A DNA stretch of 64,000 nucleotides from Thermoflexus hugenholtzii (GTDB taxonomy: Bacteria > Chloroflexota > Anaerolineae > Thermoflexales > Thermoflexaceae): contig NZ_CP076326.1 of NCBI RefSeq assembly GCF_018771565.1, positions 2,728,001-2,792,000 of the forward strand, written 5' to 3'. Every line of letters begins with the position of its first letter. Within the stretch, counting starts at the first letter, position 1. Made by a program: the position numbers and the translations under genes. Of the stretch, positions 42,193 to 52,595 are shown in pieces. The notes under the pieces were generated by a model, which saw only the letters and a list, made by a program, of their open reading frames with translations, was not told the DNA's origin and did no database searches.

Positions 42193-42540
42193 ATGGCGGA
42201 AGCGGCTTCTCGAAAAGGACGGCGGGGACGCCGGCGGAGCAATCCGCTGGAGCGCTACGCAGCGGATATCCTGGCCAAGCAGCTCTTCCTGGAGGACCTG
42301 GCGATGGCCGCAGTGGATTTCGACACTCTGGCGGCCTATTATCCGGAGCTCACCCCGGAGCAGCTGCGCGGGCGTCTGGGCATCGCCACCAAGCGGGCGC
42401 TGTTAGAGGACGTGGCGGACATCGTCCTGGAGCCCGCGGAGGATGAAGAAGGCAACGCGGAGCAGATGCGCCTGAACATCCTGGATCTGGAGCGCTTCGC
42501 AGAGATCGTTCACGAGGAGATGACCGTGGAGGTGATGTAG
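42193..42540 (+). CDS. Small acidic protein of unknown function
   Basis: A 115-aa protein: a short basic N-terminus (RKGRRGRRRSN) followed by a helical, acidic body that ends with NILDLERFAEIVHEEMTVEVM. No signal peptide or membrane segment. I do not recognise the family. It stands alone between a promoter and a terminator-like hairpin, so it looks like a real monocistronic gene. A weak GAGGG is the only ribosome site. Confidence 0.65.
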   Translation: MAEAASRKGRRGRRRSNPLERYAADILAKQLFLEDLAMAAVDFDTLAAYYPELTPEQLRGRLGIATKRALLEDVADIVLEPAEDEEGNAEQMRLNILDLERFAEIVHEEMTVEVM

Positions 42541-42623
42541 GAGGCGCCCGCTCTCCTCATCCTGCGGGTCAGGGATCCTCCCCGTCACGGATCCCCGCCG
42601 ACGGGATCGCCCCGCAAGCCCAG

Positions 42624-42660
42624 GAGAGCCGGCCGGATGCCCGGCCGGCTCTCTTCTCTC
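42624..42660 (+). terminator. Strong hairpin after the small gene
   Basis: A perfect 13-bp stem (GAGAGCCGGCCGG, 42624-42636, with its complement 42641-42653) around ATGC, followed by TTCTCTC. The T-tract is imperfect. It also lies 37 nt beyond the 3' end of tnpB. Confidence 0.6.
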
Positions 42661-42694
42661 AAGGGGATCCGTCTCCGTTCTGCAGCGCATCGTC

Positions 42695-42850
42695 ATTTAT
42701 TTCACCCGCCTGGAGTGAAACTCATGACGGGCTGCTTCCTGCTTCATCGACCCATGGCTCGTAGACCGGGCCTTGCCCGTTCCGCCGCCAGAGGGATCTC
42801 CACAGGCGTCACTTCCCGGGGAACTCCCGGTAGGGCCTTTCAGGGCGGCC
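42695..42850 (-). ncRNA. Candidate TnpB guide RNA (omega RNA/reRNA)
   Basis: TnpB guide RNAs overlap the 3' end of tnpB and end at the element's right end. Here the last 60 or so codons of tnpB encode a low-complexity Gly/Ser/Lys tail after the conserved DLNAALNL motif, as expected where coding sequence is constrained by an RNA. A stem-loop (TTTCAC with GTGAAA, 42700-42720) spans the stop region. Extent and guide start are inferred. Confidence 0.35.
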
Positions 42851-44019
42851 AACCCAAAACGACGCAGGTTGAGGGCCGCGTTGAGATCCCGATCCACCTT
42901 CAGCCCGCACGCCCCACAGCGAAACACCCGCTGGGACAGCGGCAACGTGGGAGCAACCCAGCCGCAGCGCGAGCACCGCTTCGTGGACGGGAAATCCCGC
43001 GGCGCAATGAGGAGCACGGCCCCATACCAGGCGCACTTATACTCCAGCATCCGCCGGAAGGCCCCCCACCCCACATCCAGAATGGCCCGGGAAAGGCTCC
43101 CGTTCCGCGCCAGGCCCCGCACGTTCAGGTCCTCCACCACCAGAACCGGCTTGGCTTTCGCCAGCTCCGTGGTGACCTTGTGCAGGAAGTCCCGGCGGAT
43201 GTTCCGAACCCGGCGGTGTAGCCGGGCCAGACGCAGGGCCGCCTTCTCATAGTTGCGAGAGAAAACCGTCCGCCTCCGCTCCTCCCCCGTCTCCGGGTCT
43301 TGTTCCACCACCGTCCGCTTCTGCTTGCGGGAGAGCTGCCTCGAACGCCGCTTCAAAAGCCGCAAGGCCCTCTCCAGAGGCTTCGGGGCCTCCATCCGCG
43401 CTCCATCCGACAGCACGGCAAAAGCCTCCAGCCCCACGTCGATGCCCACCACATCCTCCGGTCCCCGGACCTCCCGGGGCTCGGGATCCGGGCGCTCCAC
43501 CTCACAGGTCAGGCTCACAAACCAGCGATCCGCCTCTCGGGAGATGGTCGCCGAGAGGATGCGGGCCTTCCCGGACTGAAGGAGCTCCAGGAGCTGGTCC
43601 GTCCGCTCCTTGGTGCGGACCTTGCCGATGCGAGGGAGCTGCACGTGCCGAGGAGTGACCCGGATGGAGCCGGTCAGCCGGGCCTTGTTGTCCGCCAGAG
43701 CCTTCTTGCGCTTGAAGCGGGGGAAGCCGGCCCGGCCCTCCCGCCAGTTGCGAACGGCCCGCTCCAGATCCCGGAAGGCCTCCTGAGGAGCGCACTTGGA
43801 CACCTCCACCCACCAGGGGGCGTGCTTCCGCTTCCACTCGTTCCAGTCCTTGTGGAGGTCCACCGCCGAGGGGATCTGCTCGCCGCGCGCTTGGGCTTCC
43901 AAACAGCGGGTCAGGCCCCAGTTGTAGGCGAAGCGGGCGGCGCCCACGTGCTTCGCCAGGGCGATCCGGGCCTCCCGGTTGGGGTCCAGCTCGAAGCGGA
44001 ACGCCTGCTTTACTTGCAT
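42697..44019 (-). CDS. tnpB: TnpB RNA-guided nuclease of IS607 type
   Basis: A 440-aa TnpB. The RuvC-like triad is complete: Asp194 (GIDVGLEAF), Glu296 (VVEDLNVRGLAR) and Asp378 (DLNAALNL). A four-cysteine zinc ribbon lies between the last two (CSRCGW and CGACGL). TnpB is an RNA-guided endonuclease that cuts DNA at sites lacking the transposon and so promotes its retention. The start at 44019 (MQVKQAFRF) was chosen because GGGAGG lies 7 nt upstream; it overlaps the recombinase gene by 10 nt. The protein looks active. Confidence 0.93.
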   Translation of the reverse strand: MQVKQAFRFELDPNREARIALAKHVGAARFAYNWGLTRCLEAQARGEQIPSAVDLHKDWNEWKRKHAPWWVEVSKCAPQEAFRDLERAVRNWREGRAGFPRFKRKKALADNKARLTGSIRVTPRHVQLPRIGKVRTKERTDQLLELLQSGKARILSATISREADRWFVSLTCEVERPDPEPREVRGPEDVVGIDVGLEAFAVLSDGARMEAPKPLERALRLLKRRSRQLSRKQKRTVVEQDPETGEERRRTVFSRNYEKAALRLARLHRRVRNIRRDFLHKVTTELAKAKPVLVVEDLNVRGLARNGSLSRAILDVGWGAFRRMLEYKCAWYGAVLLIAPRDFPSTKRCSRCGWVAPTLPLSQRVFRCGACGLKVDRDLNAALNLRRFGLAALKGPTGSSPGSDACGDPSGGGTGKARSTSHGSMKQEAARHEFHSRRVK

Positions 44020-44570
44020 CCAGTTGCCTCCCATGCTGGCTGGGCTCGTCTCCTGGCCGACCGACGCCCATCCAGACGCCCGCAGGCCGAGGTGAGGATC
44101 TCCAGGACGTCTTGCGCCAGGTCGTCTGTCACTTCCCCCTCCTCTATGACAACAACATGTCGCCCCGAAGCGGCCATAGCCGCTTCCAGCAAGTCAAATC
44201 CGAACCGGGCCAGCCGATCGCGATGCTCCACGACAATCCGAACCACCTGGGGATCCCGCAGGATCCGTAGAAGTTTCTTTCGTTTTCCGTTCAGCCCGAA
44301 GCCGATTTCGGTCGCCGCTTTAACCTCTGTCCAACCTTGTTCTTGGGCAAAGGCCTGAAGGCGTTGAACTTGCCGTTCCAGATCCTCTTTCTGGTCAGCG
44401 GAGGACACTCGGGCATAAAGCACGGTGATACCTTCTGGGTGAGGCGCTTCTACCCAGATGGTCCCAGCAGGCAATGGGCGGGCAGGGACAGGAAGCTTTC
44501 CTGCCCGAAACCACCGCCAGGCGGTGATATCGCTTATCCCCTGCTGACGAGCCCAATCCGAGAGTTTCAT
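44010..44570 (-). CDS. tnpA: IS607-type serine recombinase TnpA
   Basis: A 186-aa transposase. The N-terminal MKLSDWARQQGISDITAWRWF is a MerR-like helix-turn-helix. The catalytic domain starts LYARVSSADQKEDLERQ, with the nucleophile Ser56, and has the EHRDRLARFGFDLLE helix of IS607 resolvases. It moves the element through a circular intermediate. A strong promoter lies immediately upstream; there is almost no leader and no ribosome site, so translation is probably leaderless. Confidence 0.93.
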   Translation of the reverse strand: MKLSDWARQQGISDITAWRWFRAGKLPVPARPLPAGTIWVEAPHPEGITVLYARVSSADQKEDLERQVQRLQAFAQEQGWTEVKAATEIGFGLNGKRKKLLRILRDPQVVRIVVEHRDRLARFGFDLLEAAMAASGRHVVVIEEGEVTDDLAQDVLEILTSACGRLDGRRSARRRAQPAWEATGCK

Positions 44571-44581
44571 GGCCGAAATAA

Positions 44582-44610
44582 ATGATAATAAAATTGTCAA
44601 CAGTTGTCAA
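44582..44610 (-). promoter_or_regulatory. Promoter of the IS607 tnpA
   Basis: The minus strand has TTGACA (44605-44610), a 17-bp spacer and TATCAT (44582-44587). A second TTGACA lies inside the spacer. Transcription would start about 5 nt before the ATG at 44570. Confidence 0.7.
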
Positions 44611-44622
44611 CCCCCTGGCCTC

Positions 44623-45018
44623 TCATGGAAGGGTGATCTGAACCGAGGTGATCTGAGTGAGGTCGTTATGCTGATACTGGATGTTCACCGTCAACCCATC
44701 TTTCTGGAAAAGCAGGTTCCCCACCTGGCCGTATTGAGCCGGCGCTCCCAGGACCTGCCATCCGTTCTCCTGCATCCGGCTTTTGTAGAACTCGATCAAC
44801 TCCTGAACACCCATCCGGGTATCAAAAGCGATCCGCGCGGAGGTCACATCCAGGTTGAAGGCATCCGGGGGAAGGGGAAGATCCGGCCGGATGGTCGGGG
44901 TGGGTCGCACAACCTGCCCCGGAGGGGCAGGGGTGGGAGAAACCGCCGGACGGGCGCAGGCGAGGACCCACCCCGAAAGCATGAGCATCAGTCCCAGAAG
45001 ATACCCATGTCCACGCAT
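44623..45018 (-). CDS. Small lipoprotein of unknown function
   Basis: A 131-aa protein with a lipoprotein signal (LLGLMLMLSGWVLACARP), a Pro-Thr tether and a C-terminal domain of about 80 residues: TRMGVQELIEFYKSRMQENG, then GNLLFQKDGLTVNIQY. This looks like the small alpha/beta domain seen in many secreted proteins of uncertain role. The start at 45018 has AGGAGG 6 nt upstream. The IS607 element lies directly downstream of its stop, but the gene looks complete. Confidence 0.75.
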   Translation of the reverse strand: MRGHGYLLGLMLMLSGWVLACARPAVSPTPAPPGQVVRPTPTIRPDLPLPPDAFNLDVTSARIAFDTRMGVQELIEFYKSRMQENGWQVLGAPAQYGQVGNLLFQKDGLTVNIQYQHNDLTQITSVQITLP

Positions 45019-45211
45019 ATCTGCCTCCTGTGCGGGGGATTCGAGATCTCCCGCGGACACGGCCTGGCCCTTCCATGTCCTTGTCCTCCGGGAGCCAACG
45101 CGCTGAGGCCGTGATCTTCCCATAGAATAATAACTCAGGTTGTTCCTGGGGACGTGCGCGCTCGCGGGGCGGCCCCGGGGCCTCTGATCCTCTGAGGGGA
45201 GGACGCAAGGA

Positions 45212-45613
45212 ATGCCTGTGCTGCTGATCCTGCACAGCGTCTGGCGATGGGCGGTCTTGATCGTCGCCCTCCTCGCCCTTTACGGGCTGATCCGCTCGCG
45301 GCGGGAAGATCCCATGCCCGCCGTCGTGGGATATGCCGTCCGCTGGTATCCTGTGGTCCTGGACATCCAGGTCGCTCTGGGGATCCTGCTCTGGCTGGCC
45401 CAGCGGTGGGGCGCGGTGCCCCTCACGCCGATCCAGGTGATCCATCCGGTTTGGGGGCTGCTGGCGGCGGGGGCGGCCCACGGGGCTGCGGCTTTCCGGG
45501 AGCGGGAGAACCCGGCCCGGGCCCGGGGGATGCTGGCCGCCTACGGCCTCTCGCTGCTCCTGGTGTTCATCGCCCTGGCCAGCGTGGGGGCCTTCCCCTT
45601 CGGGCGACGCTGA
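45212..45613 (+). CDS. Four-helix membrane protein of unknown function
   Basis: A 133-aa integral membrane protein with about four hydrophobic helices. Histidines at LHSVWRW and IHPVWG, and AHGAA, fall in or near helices, which recalls heme-binding or b-type cytochrome-like small membrane proteins, but I see no firm match. AGGACGCAAGG precedes the start. It lies 49 nt before dtd. Confidence 0.7.
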   Translation: MPVLLILHSVWRWAVLIVALLALYGLIRSRREDPMPAVVGYAVRWYPVVLDIQVALGILLWLAQRWGAVPLTPIQVIHPVWGLLAAGAAHGAAAFRERENPARARGMLAAYGLSLLLVFIALASVGAFPFGRR

Positions 45614-45661
45614 GGTGAGATTCCACCTGCTCTGCCGACCGCAAACGCGGAGGAGCCCACC

Positions 45662-46132
45662 GTGCGTGTCCTGGTCCAGCGCGTCCGTCAGGGAGCGGTC
45701 CACGTAGGGGGGGAGACCGTGGCCCGGATCGGCCCGGGGGTGGTGTTGCTGGTGGGCGTGACCCACACGGACACGCCCGCGGAGGCCGAATGGCTGGCCA
45801 AGAAGGTGGCCCACCTGCGGATCTTCGAGGACGAGGCCGGGAAGATGAACCGCTCGCTGAAGGATGTGGGCGGGGAGGCGCTGGTGGTCTCCCAGTTCAC
45901 CCTTTATGCGGACCCGTATGAGGGACGCCGCCCCAGCTTCATCCACGCCGCCCCGCCGGAGCACGCCCGACCCCTCATCGAGCGCTTCGCCGATGCCCTC
46001 CGCGCCGAGGGCATCCCGGTTCAGATGGGGGTTTTCGGGGCCCATATGCTGGTGGAGATCCACAACGATGGCCCGGTCACCATCTGGCTGGAGCGCGCCG
46101 CCCCGGAGCCCCCGGCGTCCGGACGCCCGTGA
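45662..46132 (+). CDS. dtd: D-aminoacyl-tRNA deacylase
   Basis: A 156-aa DTD that removes D-amino acids (and glycine mischarged on tRNA-Ala) from tRNA. The catalytic motifs are SQFTLYAD and NDGPVTIWL, the latter carrying the Gly-cisPro dipeptide that rejects L-amino acids. The start codon is GTG, with GGAGG 7 nt upstream. A short disordered tail follows the usual C-terminus. Confidence 0.96.
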   Translation: MRVLVQRVRQGAVHVGGETVARIGPGVVLLVGVTHTDTPAEAEWLAKKVAHLRIFEDEAGKMNRSLKDVGGEALVVSQFTLYADPYEGRRPSFIHAAPPEHARPLIERFADALRAEGIPVQMGVFGAHMLVEIHNDGPVTIWLERAAPEPPASGRP

Positions 46133-46192
46133 AGGACGGACCCGGGTCGCCGGGCGCCTCCGCATCCCCATCCCCCGGGGGGAGATATCTGG

Positions 46193-47731
46193 ATGAGCGC
46201 CCTGTCTCGCATCGTCCGCGCGGCGGGCCTGCTGACCGTCGCCTATCTGGCGAACGGCCTGCTGGCCCTCCTCCGCCAGATCCTGATCTACGCAACGTTC
46301 GGCACCTCCCGGGAGCTGGATGCTTACTGGGCGGCCTTCCGGATCCCGGATCTCCTGTTCACGCTGCTGGCGGGGGGCGCGTTGATCTCCGCCTTCCTGC
46401 CCGTCTTCACCACCCACCTCGCCCGGGGGCAGGAGGAGGCGGCCTGGCAGCTGGCCGGCGCGGTGCTCACCAGCGTGGCCCTGGTGGTCAGCGGCCTCTC
46501 CGTGCTGGCCGGCCTGCTCGCCCCCACCCTGGTCCGTCTCCTGCTGGCCCCGGGGGTCCCGCCCGCGCAGCAACAGCTCACCGCCTCCCTGATGCGCGTG
46601 ATGCTGATCACGCCGACGGTGTTCGGGGTGAGCGGGGTGGTGATGGGCATCCTGCAGGCCCATCAGCAGTTCCTCTGGATCGCCCTGGCCCCCCTGATGT
46701 ATAACCTGGGCATCATCTTCGGGGTGCTGTTCCTGACGCCCATCTGGGGGGTGCACGGGCTGGCCGGAGGGGTGGTGCTGGGCTCGGCGCTCCATCTCCT
46801 GGTCCAGGCGCCGGGATGGCGGAGGGTGCGCGGGCGATATCGGCCCCGGCTGGGCTGGCGCGACCCGGACGTCCGTGAGGTCATGGTCCTGATGGCTCCC
46901 CGGATGCTGGGCCTGGCCGCGGTGCAGGTCAACTTCCTGGTCAACACCCGCCTGGTCTCCGGTCTGGGGGCCGGGTATCTGGCGGCGCTGAACCTGGCCT
47001 GGCAGCTGATGTTGCAGCCGCAGATCGTGCTGGCCCAGGCGGTGGCCACGGCGGCTTTCCCCACCTTCTCGACTCTGGCCGCCCGGGGCGAGCGGGAGGC
47101 CCTGCGCCGGACCCTGGCGGAGACCCTCGGGCTCCTGCTGGGGGCGACGCTCCCCATCGCGGCAGGGATGATCCTTCTGCGGCGGCCGCTGATCGCCGTC
47201 CTCTTCCAGCGAGGGGCTTTCGGGGAGGCCTCGACGGAGCTCACCGCCCAGGCGCTGCAGTTTTACGCCCTGGGCCTTCCGGCCCACGCGGCCGTGGAGG
47301 TCCTGGCGCGGGCCTTCTACGCCCTTCACGACACCCGCACGCCGGTGGGGATCGGGGTGGCCGCGATGACCCTCAACGTCCTGCTCAGCCTGGCCTGGAT
47401 CGGCCCCCTCCGGCATGGGGGGGTGGCCCTGGCCAACACGGTGGCCACCACCCTGGAGGGCGCGCTGCTGCTGGGGCTCCTGGCCCGGCGGCTGGAGGGA
47501 ATGGAAGTCCACCGATGGGGGCGTTCGGTGGGGCCGGTGGCCATCGCGACGCTGGCGATGGGCCTGGTGCTGTGGCCGATGGCGCCGTGGGCAGCCCACC
47601 ATGGATGGCTCGGGCTGGCGCTGGCCGGGCTCGCCGGCGCGGGGGCCTACGGCCTGACCCTCCATGGCCTGGGCGTCCCCTGGGTGCGCTGGCTGCGCCA
47701 CTGGCGCGCCCGGTCTGCCCACAAGGCATGA
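46193..47731 (+). CDS. murJ: Lipid II flippase MurJ
   Basis: A 512-aa MviN/MurJ protein with about 14 membrane helices that moves lipid II across the membrane for peptidoglycan synthesis. The N-terminus FGTSRELDAYWAAFRIPDLLFTLLAGGALISAFLPVF (an FGxxxxxDAY-type start, then FRIPDLL and LLAGGALISAFLPV) is the family signature. A second, shorter member of the family is at 61464. Confidence 0.95.
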   Translation: MSALSRIVRAAGLLTVAYLANGLLALLRQILIYATFGTSRELDAYWAAFRIPDLLFTLLAGGALISAFLPVFTTHLARGQEEAAWQLAGAVLTSVALVVSGLSVLAGLLAPTLVRLLLAPGVPPAQQQLTASLMRVMLITPTVFGVSGVVMGILQAHQQFLWIALAPLMYNLGIIFGVLFLTPIWGVHGLAGGVVLGSALHLLVQAPGWRRVRGRYRPRLGWRDPDVREVMVLMAPRMLGLAAVQVNFLVNTRLVSGLGAGYLAALNLAWQLMLQPQIVLAQAVATAAFPTFSTLAARGEREALRRTLAETLGLLLGATLPIAAGMILLRRPLIAVLFQRGAFGEASTELTAQALQFYALGLPAHAAVEVLARAFYALHDTRTPVGIGVAAMTLNVLLSLAWIGPLRHGGVALANTVATTLEGALLLGLLARRLEGMEVHRWGRSVGPVAIATLAMGLVLWPMAPWAAHHGWLGLALAGLAGAGAYGLTLHGLGVPWVRWLRHWRARSAHKA

Positions 47732-47754
47732 AATACGACGCGGAGGGAGGGAAC

Positions 47755-48864
47755 ATGATCGTCGAGCGTGTGGAGCTCCGGGTGATCCAGATGCCCCTGA
47801 AGGAGCCTTTCGAGACCTCCTTCGGGCGGGAGTATCTGCGGGAGGCCATCCTGGTCACCGTGTATGCCGATGGCCTGGAGGGATGGGGCGAGGTGGTGGC
47901 TTCCCGGGATTTCGGGTATTCCTATGAGACCACGGAGACCGCCTGGTATGTGCTGCGGACCTTCCTGATCCCGGCGGTGCTGGGGCGGGAGATCCCGGAT
48001 GTGGAGACCGTGGCCCGCATCGGGGAGCGGCTCCGGGGACATCCCATGGCCCGGGCCGGGTTGGAGGCCGCCTTCTGGGATCTCTTCGCCCGCCAGGCGG
48101 GCCTGCCCCTCGCCCGTTACCTCGGCGGCGTTCGCGATCGGATCCCGGTGGGGGTGAGCATCGGGCTCCAGCCCAGCGACGCCGAGCTGCTGGAGAAGAT
48201 CCGGGGCTATTTGGAAGAGGGATACCGCCGGATCAAGGTGAAGATCAAGCCGGGCCGCGATGTGGAGATGATCGCCGCCATCCGCCGGGCCTTCCCGGAG
48301 ATCCCCCTCATGGCTGACGCCAACTCCGCCTACACCCTGGAGGACGCCGATCGCCTGGCCGCGCTGGACGAATTCGGGCTGATGATGATCGAGCAGCCCC
48401 TTCACTGGGATGACCTGTATGAGCACGCGCTCCTGCAGGCTCGCCTGCGCACGCCCCTCTGTCTGGACGAAAGCATCCACAGCGTCCGCCACGCCCGCGC
48501 GGCTCTGGAGCTGGGGTCCTGCCGGATCATCAACATCAAGCCCGGGCGGGTGGGCGGCCTGCTGGAGGCGCGGCGGATCCACGATCTCTGCCATGCCCGG
48601 GGCGTCCCGGTGTGGTGCGGGGGGATGCTGGAGACCGGCATCGGGCGGGCGGCCAACGTCGCCCTGGCCTCCCTCCCCGGTTTCACCCTCCCGGGAGATC
48701 TCTCGGCCAGCGACCGGTATTACCACGAGGATCTGATCGACCCGCCTTTCGTCCTTCAGCCCGATGGGACGCTGGCGGTGCCTACTGGGCCCGGCCTGGG
48801 GGTGGCCGTCGACCGCCGGCGGGTCGATCGGGTAACCGTGCGGATGGAGGCCTTCCGCCCTTGA
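47755..48864 (+). CDS. Enolase-superfamily enzyme, o-succinylbenzoate synthase/N-acylamino acid racemase type
   Basis: A 369-aa protein. A capping domain is followed by a barrel: KVKIKPG (KxK), then DANSAYTLED, EQPL and LDESIHS give the metal-binding Asp-Glu-Asp set, with KPGRVGG after. This pattern is that of the MenC/NSAR group. It may make o-succinylbenzoate for menaquinone or racemise N-acyl amino acids; no other men genes are nearby, so I give no symbol. GGAGGGAGG precedes the start. Confidence 0.85.
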   Translation: MIVERVELRVIQMPLKEPFETSFGREYLREAILVTVYADGLEGWGEVVASRDFGYSYETTETAWYVLRTFLIPAVLGREIPDVETVARIGERLRGHPMARAGLEAAFWDLFARQAGLPLARYLGGVRDRIPVGVSIGLQPSDAELLEKIRGYLEEGYRRIKVKIKPGRDVEMIAAIRRAFPEIPLMADANSAYTLEDADRLAALDEFGLMMIEQPLHWDDLYEHALLQARLRTPLCLDESIHSVRHARAALELGSCRIINIKPGRVGGLLEARRIHDLCHARGVPVWCGGMLETGIGRAANVALASLPGFTLPGDLSASDRYYHEDLIDPPFVLQPDGTLAVPTGPGLGVAVDRRRVDRVTVRMEAFRP

Positions 48865-48883
48865 GGCCCTTTTAAAGGACCTC
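48863..48883. terminator. Palindrome between convergent stops
   Basis: GAGGCCCTTT and AAAGGACCTC form a near-perfect inverted repeat that overlaps both stop codons (TGA on plus, TAA on minus). It could end both transcripts. Confidence 0.35.
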
Positions 48884-50545
48884 GGGGGGCTGGTATTCTC
48901 CCCAGACCCGGCGCAGCACCTCGCAGATCTCCCCGAGGGTGGCGTCGGCGGCCACGGCCTCCACGAACAGCGGCATGAGGGGCTCCTCGGGCCGGCGGGC
49001 GGCCTCCTCGATGCGGCTCAGGAGGGCGGAGACCCGCTCCCCATCCCGGCGGGCCCGCAGCGCCTGCAGGCGGGCCCGCTGCGCCTCCTCGATGGCCGGG
49101 TCCACTTTCAGCCGCTCCAGCTCCGGGCGCTCCTCCTCGACCTGGAAGGCGTTCACGCCCACGACGATCTGCTCTCCGGACTCGACGGCCTTCTGGGTCC
49201 GGTAGGCTGATTCGGCGATGGCCCGCTGGATGTAGCCGGTCTCGATGGCCCGCAGGGCCCCGCCCATGGCCTCGATGCGATCGATCTCCTCCCGGGCGCG
49301 GCGCTCGATCTCCGCCGTCAGGTATTCGATGACGTAGCTGCCCGCCAGGGGGTCGATGGTGTCGGCCACGCCCGATTCGTAGGCCAGGATCTGCTGGGTG
49401 CGCAGGGCCACCCGGGCGGATTTCTCAGTGGGCAGCCAGAGGGCTTCGTCCATGGCGTTGGTGTGGAGGGACTGGCAGCCGCCCAGGATGGCGGCCAGAG
49501 CCTGGATCGTCACCCGGATGATGTTGTTCTCGGGCTGCTGGGCGGTGAGGGTGCTGCCGCCCGTTTGCACATGGAAGCGGAGCATCATCGCCTCGGGGCG
49601 GGTGGCCCTTAGGCGATCCCGGGCCAGGCGGGCCCACAGCCGGCGGGCGGCGCGGAACTTGGCCACTTCCTCCAGGAAATGGTTGTGGGCGTTGAAGAAG
49701 AACGAGAGCTGGGGGCCGATGTCGTCGATGGAGAGGCCGGCACGAGCGGCGGCCCGCACATACTCCAGGGCATGGGCGAAGGTGAAGGCCACCTCCTGGA
49801 CCGCGGTGGCGCCGGCCTCCCGGATGTGGTAGCCGCTGATGCTGATGGGGTTCCAGTTCGGCACGTGTCGGTGGCAGAAAGCCATCACGTCCACGGCCAG
49901 CCGCATGGAGGGCTCGGGCGGGAAGATGTAAAGGCCACGGGCCACATATTCTTTGAGGATGTCGTTCTGGACCGTGCCCCGCAGCTGCTTCCAGTCCACG
50001 CCCTGCTCCCGGGCCAGGGCGAGGACCATGGCCAGCAGGATCGCCGCCGGGGCGTTGATGGTCATGGAGAGGCTGACCCGGTCCAGGGGGATGCCGTCCA
50101 GCAGGCGCCGCATGTCCTCCAGGGAGCAGATGCTGACCCCCACCCGGCCGACCTCCCCGTGGGCCGTGGGGTGGTCGGCGTCGTAGCCCAGCTGGGTGGG
50201 GAGGTCGAAGGCCACCGAGAGGCCGGTCTGGCCCTGAGCCAGCAGGTAACGGTAGCGCCGGTTGGACTCCTCGGCGGTGGCGTAGCCGGCGTATTGGCGC
50301 ATGGTCCACAGCCGCCCCCGATACATCGTCCGGTAGATCCCTCGGGTGAAGGGGAACTCCCCCGGGAATCCCAAATCCCGCAGGTAGTCGATCTCGACGT
50401 CCGCGGGGGTGTAGAGGGGCTCCAGGGGGATGCCCGAGGGGGTCTCGAAGCGGGGGCGGCGCTGGGGGGCATCCCGGATGGCCTCCTGCCATCGCCGCTG
50501 GACTTGCCGGATCTCCGCCTCCTGGATACGCGCCTCGGCCGCCAT
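48872..50545 (-). CDS. mcmA1: Methylmalonyl-CoA mutase, large (catalytic) subunit
   Basis: A 557-aa catalytic barrel that interconverts methylmalonyl-CoA and succinyl-CoA. Landmarks: [45 protein letters not shown] and [19 protein letters not shown]. The protein stops after the barrel and linker and has no cobalamin-binding domain (no DxHxxG), so a separate small subunit must supply B12. That gene is not in the window. It is the last gene of the propionyl-CoA carboxylase run, which fits propionate or odd-chain/branched-chain catabolism. Confidence 0.95.
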   Translation of the reverse strand: MAAEARIQEAEIRQVQRRWQEAIRDAPQRRPRFETPSGIPLEPLYTPADVEIDYLRDLGFPGEFPFTRGIYRTMYRGRLWTMRQYAGYATAEESNRRYRYLLAQGQTGLSVAFDLPTQLGYDADHPTAHGEVGRVGVSICSLEDMRRLLDGIPLDRVSLSMTINAPAAILLAMVLALAREQGVDWKQLRGTVQNDILKEYVARGLYIFPPEPSMRLAVDVMAFCHRHVPNWNPISISGYHIREAGATAVQEVAFTFAHALEYVRAAARAGLSIDDIGPQLSFFFNAHNHFLEEVAKFRAARRLWARLARDRLRATRPEAMMLRFHVQTGGSTLTAQQPENNIIRVTIQALAAILGGCQSLHTNAMDEALWLPTEKSARVALRTQQILAYESGVADTIDPLAGSYVIEYLTAEIERRAREEIDRIEAMGGALRAIETGYIQRAIAESAYRTQKAVESGEQIVVGVNAFQVEEERPELERLKVDPAIEEAQRARLQALRARRDGERVSALLSRIEEAARRPEEPLMPLFVEAVAADATLGEICEVLRRVWGEYQPPEVL

Positions 50546-50568
50546 ATGTGCCTCCGGGGATCTTCCCG

Positions 50569-51062
50569 CTATCCCAGCACCACCAGGATCTGGTTCTGCT
50601 CCACGCTCTGGCCGGGCCTCACCCGGACCGCTTTCACGACCCCGTCGCGGGGGGCCCGGATCTCGTTTTGCATCTTCATAGACTCCAGGAGGACCAGTTT
50701 CTCCCCTTTGCGGACGGGCTGTCCTTCCTGGACCGGCACGGCGACGATGAGGCCGGGCATGGGGGCTTTCACCGTTACCTCTCCGGCGGGGCCGGGGCGC
50801 CCGCCCGAGGCTTCCCGCAGGCGGCGCTCCCGCTCATCCTCCACCTGCACGGTGAAGAGGTAGCCCCGCAGGAAGACCCAGTATTCCCCTTCCCGCTCCT
50901 GGATCAGGGCCTCGTAGGAGGCGTTGTCGAGGAGCAGGGAGTAGACGTGCTGCTGGTCGATCAGGCGGAAGTCCACCGCCCGCTCGACGCCCTCGCACAG
51001 GATGCGATCCTCCCGGTTGATCTCGATGGTGTAGGTTTTCCCGTTCACCGTGGCGATGTATT

Positions 51063-51066
<4 letters not shown>
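50569..51066 (-). CDS. Biotin carboxyl carrier protein
   Basis: A 165-aa carrier. The C-terminal 75 residues are a biotinyl domain with the biotinylation motif ESMKMQNE and flanking APMPGLI. The N-terminal 90 residues form a beta-rich linker domain as in acyl-CoA carboxylase alpha chains. The start (51066) overlaps the biotin carboxylase stop by 4 nt. It carries CO2 between the AccC-like and PccB-like subunits. Confidence 0.92.
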
Positions 51067-52565
<1,499 letters not shown>

Positions 52566-52595
52566 GGCGCGGTTCCTTTCCGGGAGGGGGGAAGA

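Larger units (their letters stand above)
42690..44612 (-). mobile_element. IS607-type insertion sequence (serine recombinase and TnpB)
   Basis: Two overlapping minus-strand genes, a serine recombinase with an N-terminal MerR-like helix-turn-helix and TnpB, are the standard content of IS607 elements. IS607 elements lack long terminal repeats and target duplications, so the ends are approximate: beyond the direct TTGTCAAC repeats at 44594-44611 on one side and past the tnpB 3' stem-loop on the other. Both frames are intact. Confidence 0.75.

Noticed and set aside
44822-47722. A 966-codon minus-strand frame
   Set aside because: Antisense to dtd and murJ, which are clear genes; the composition is that of a GC-driven shadow frame.
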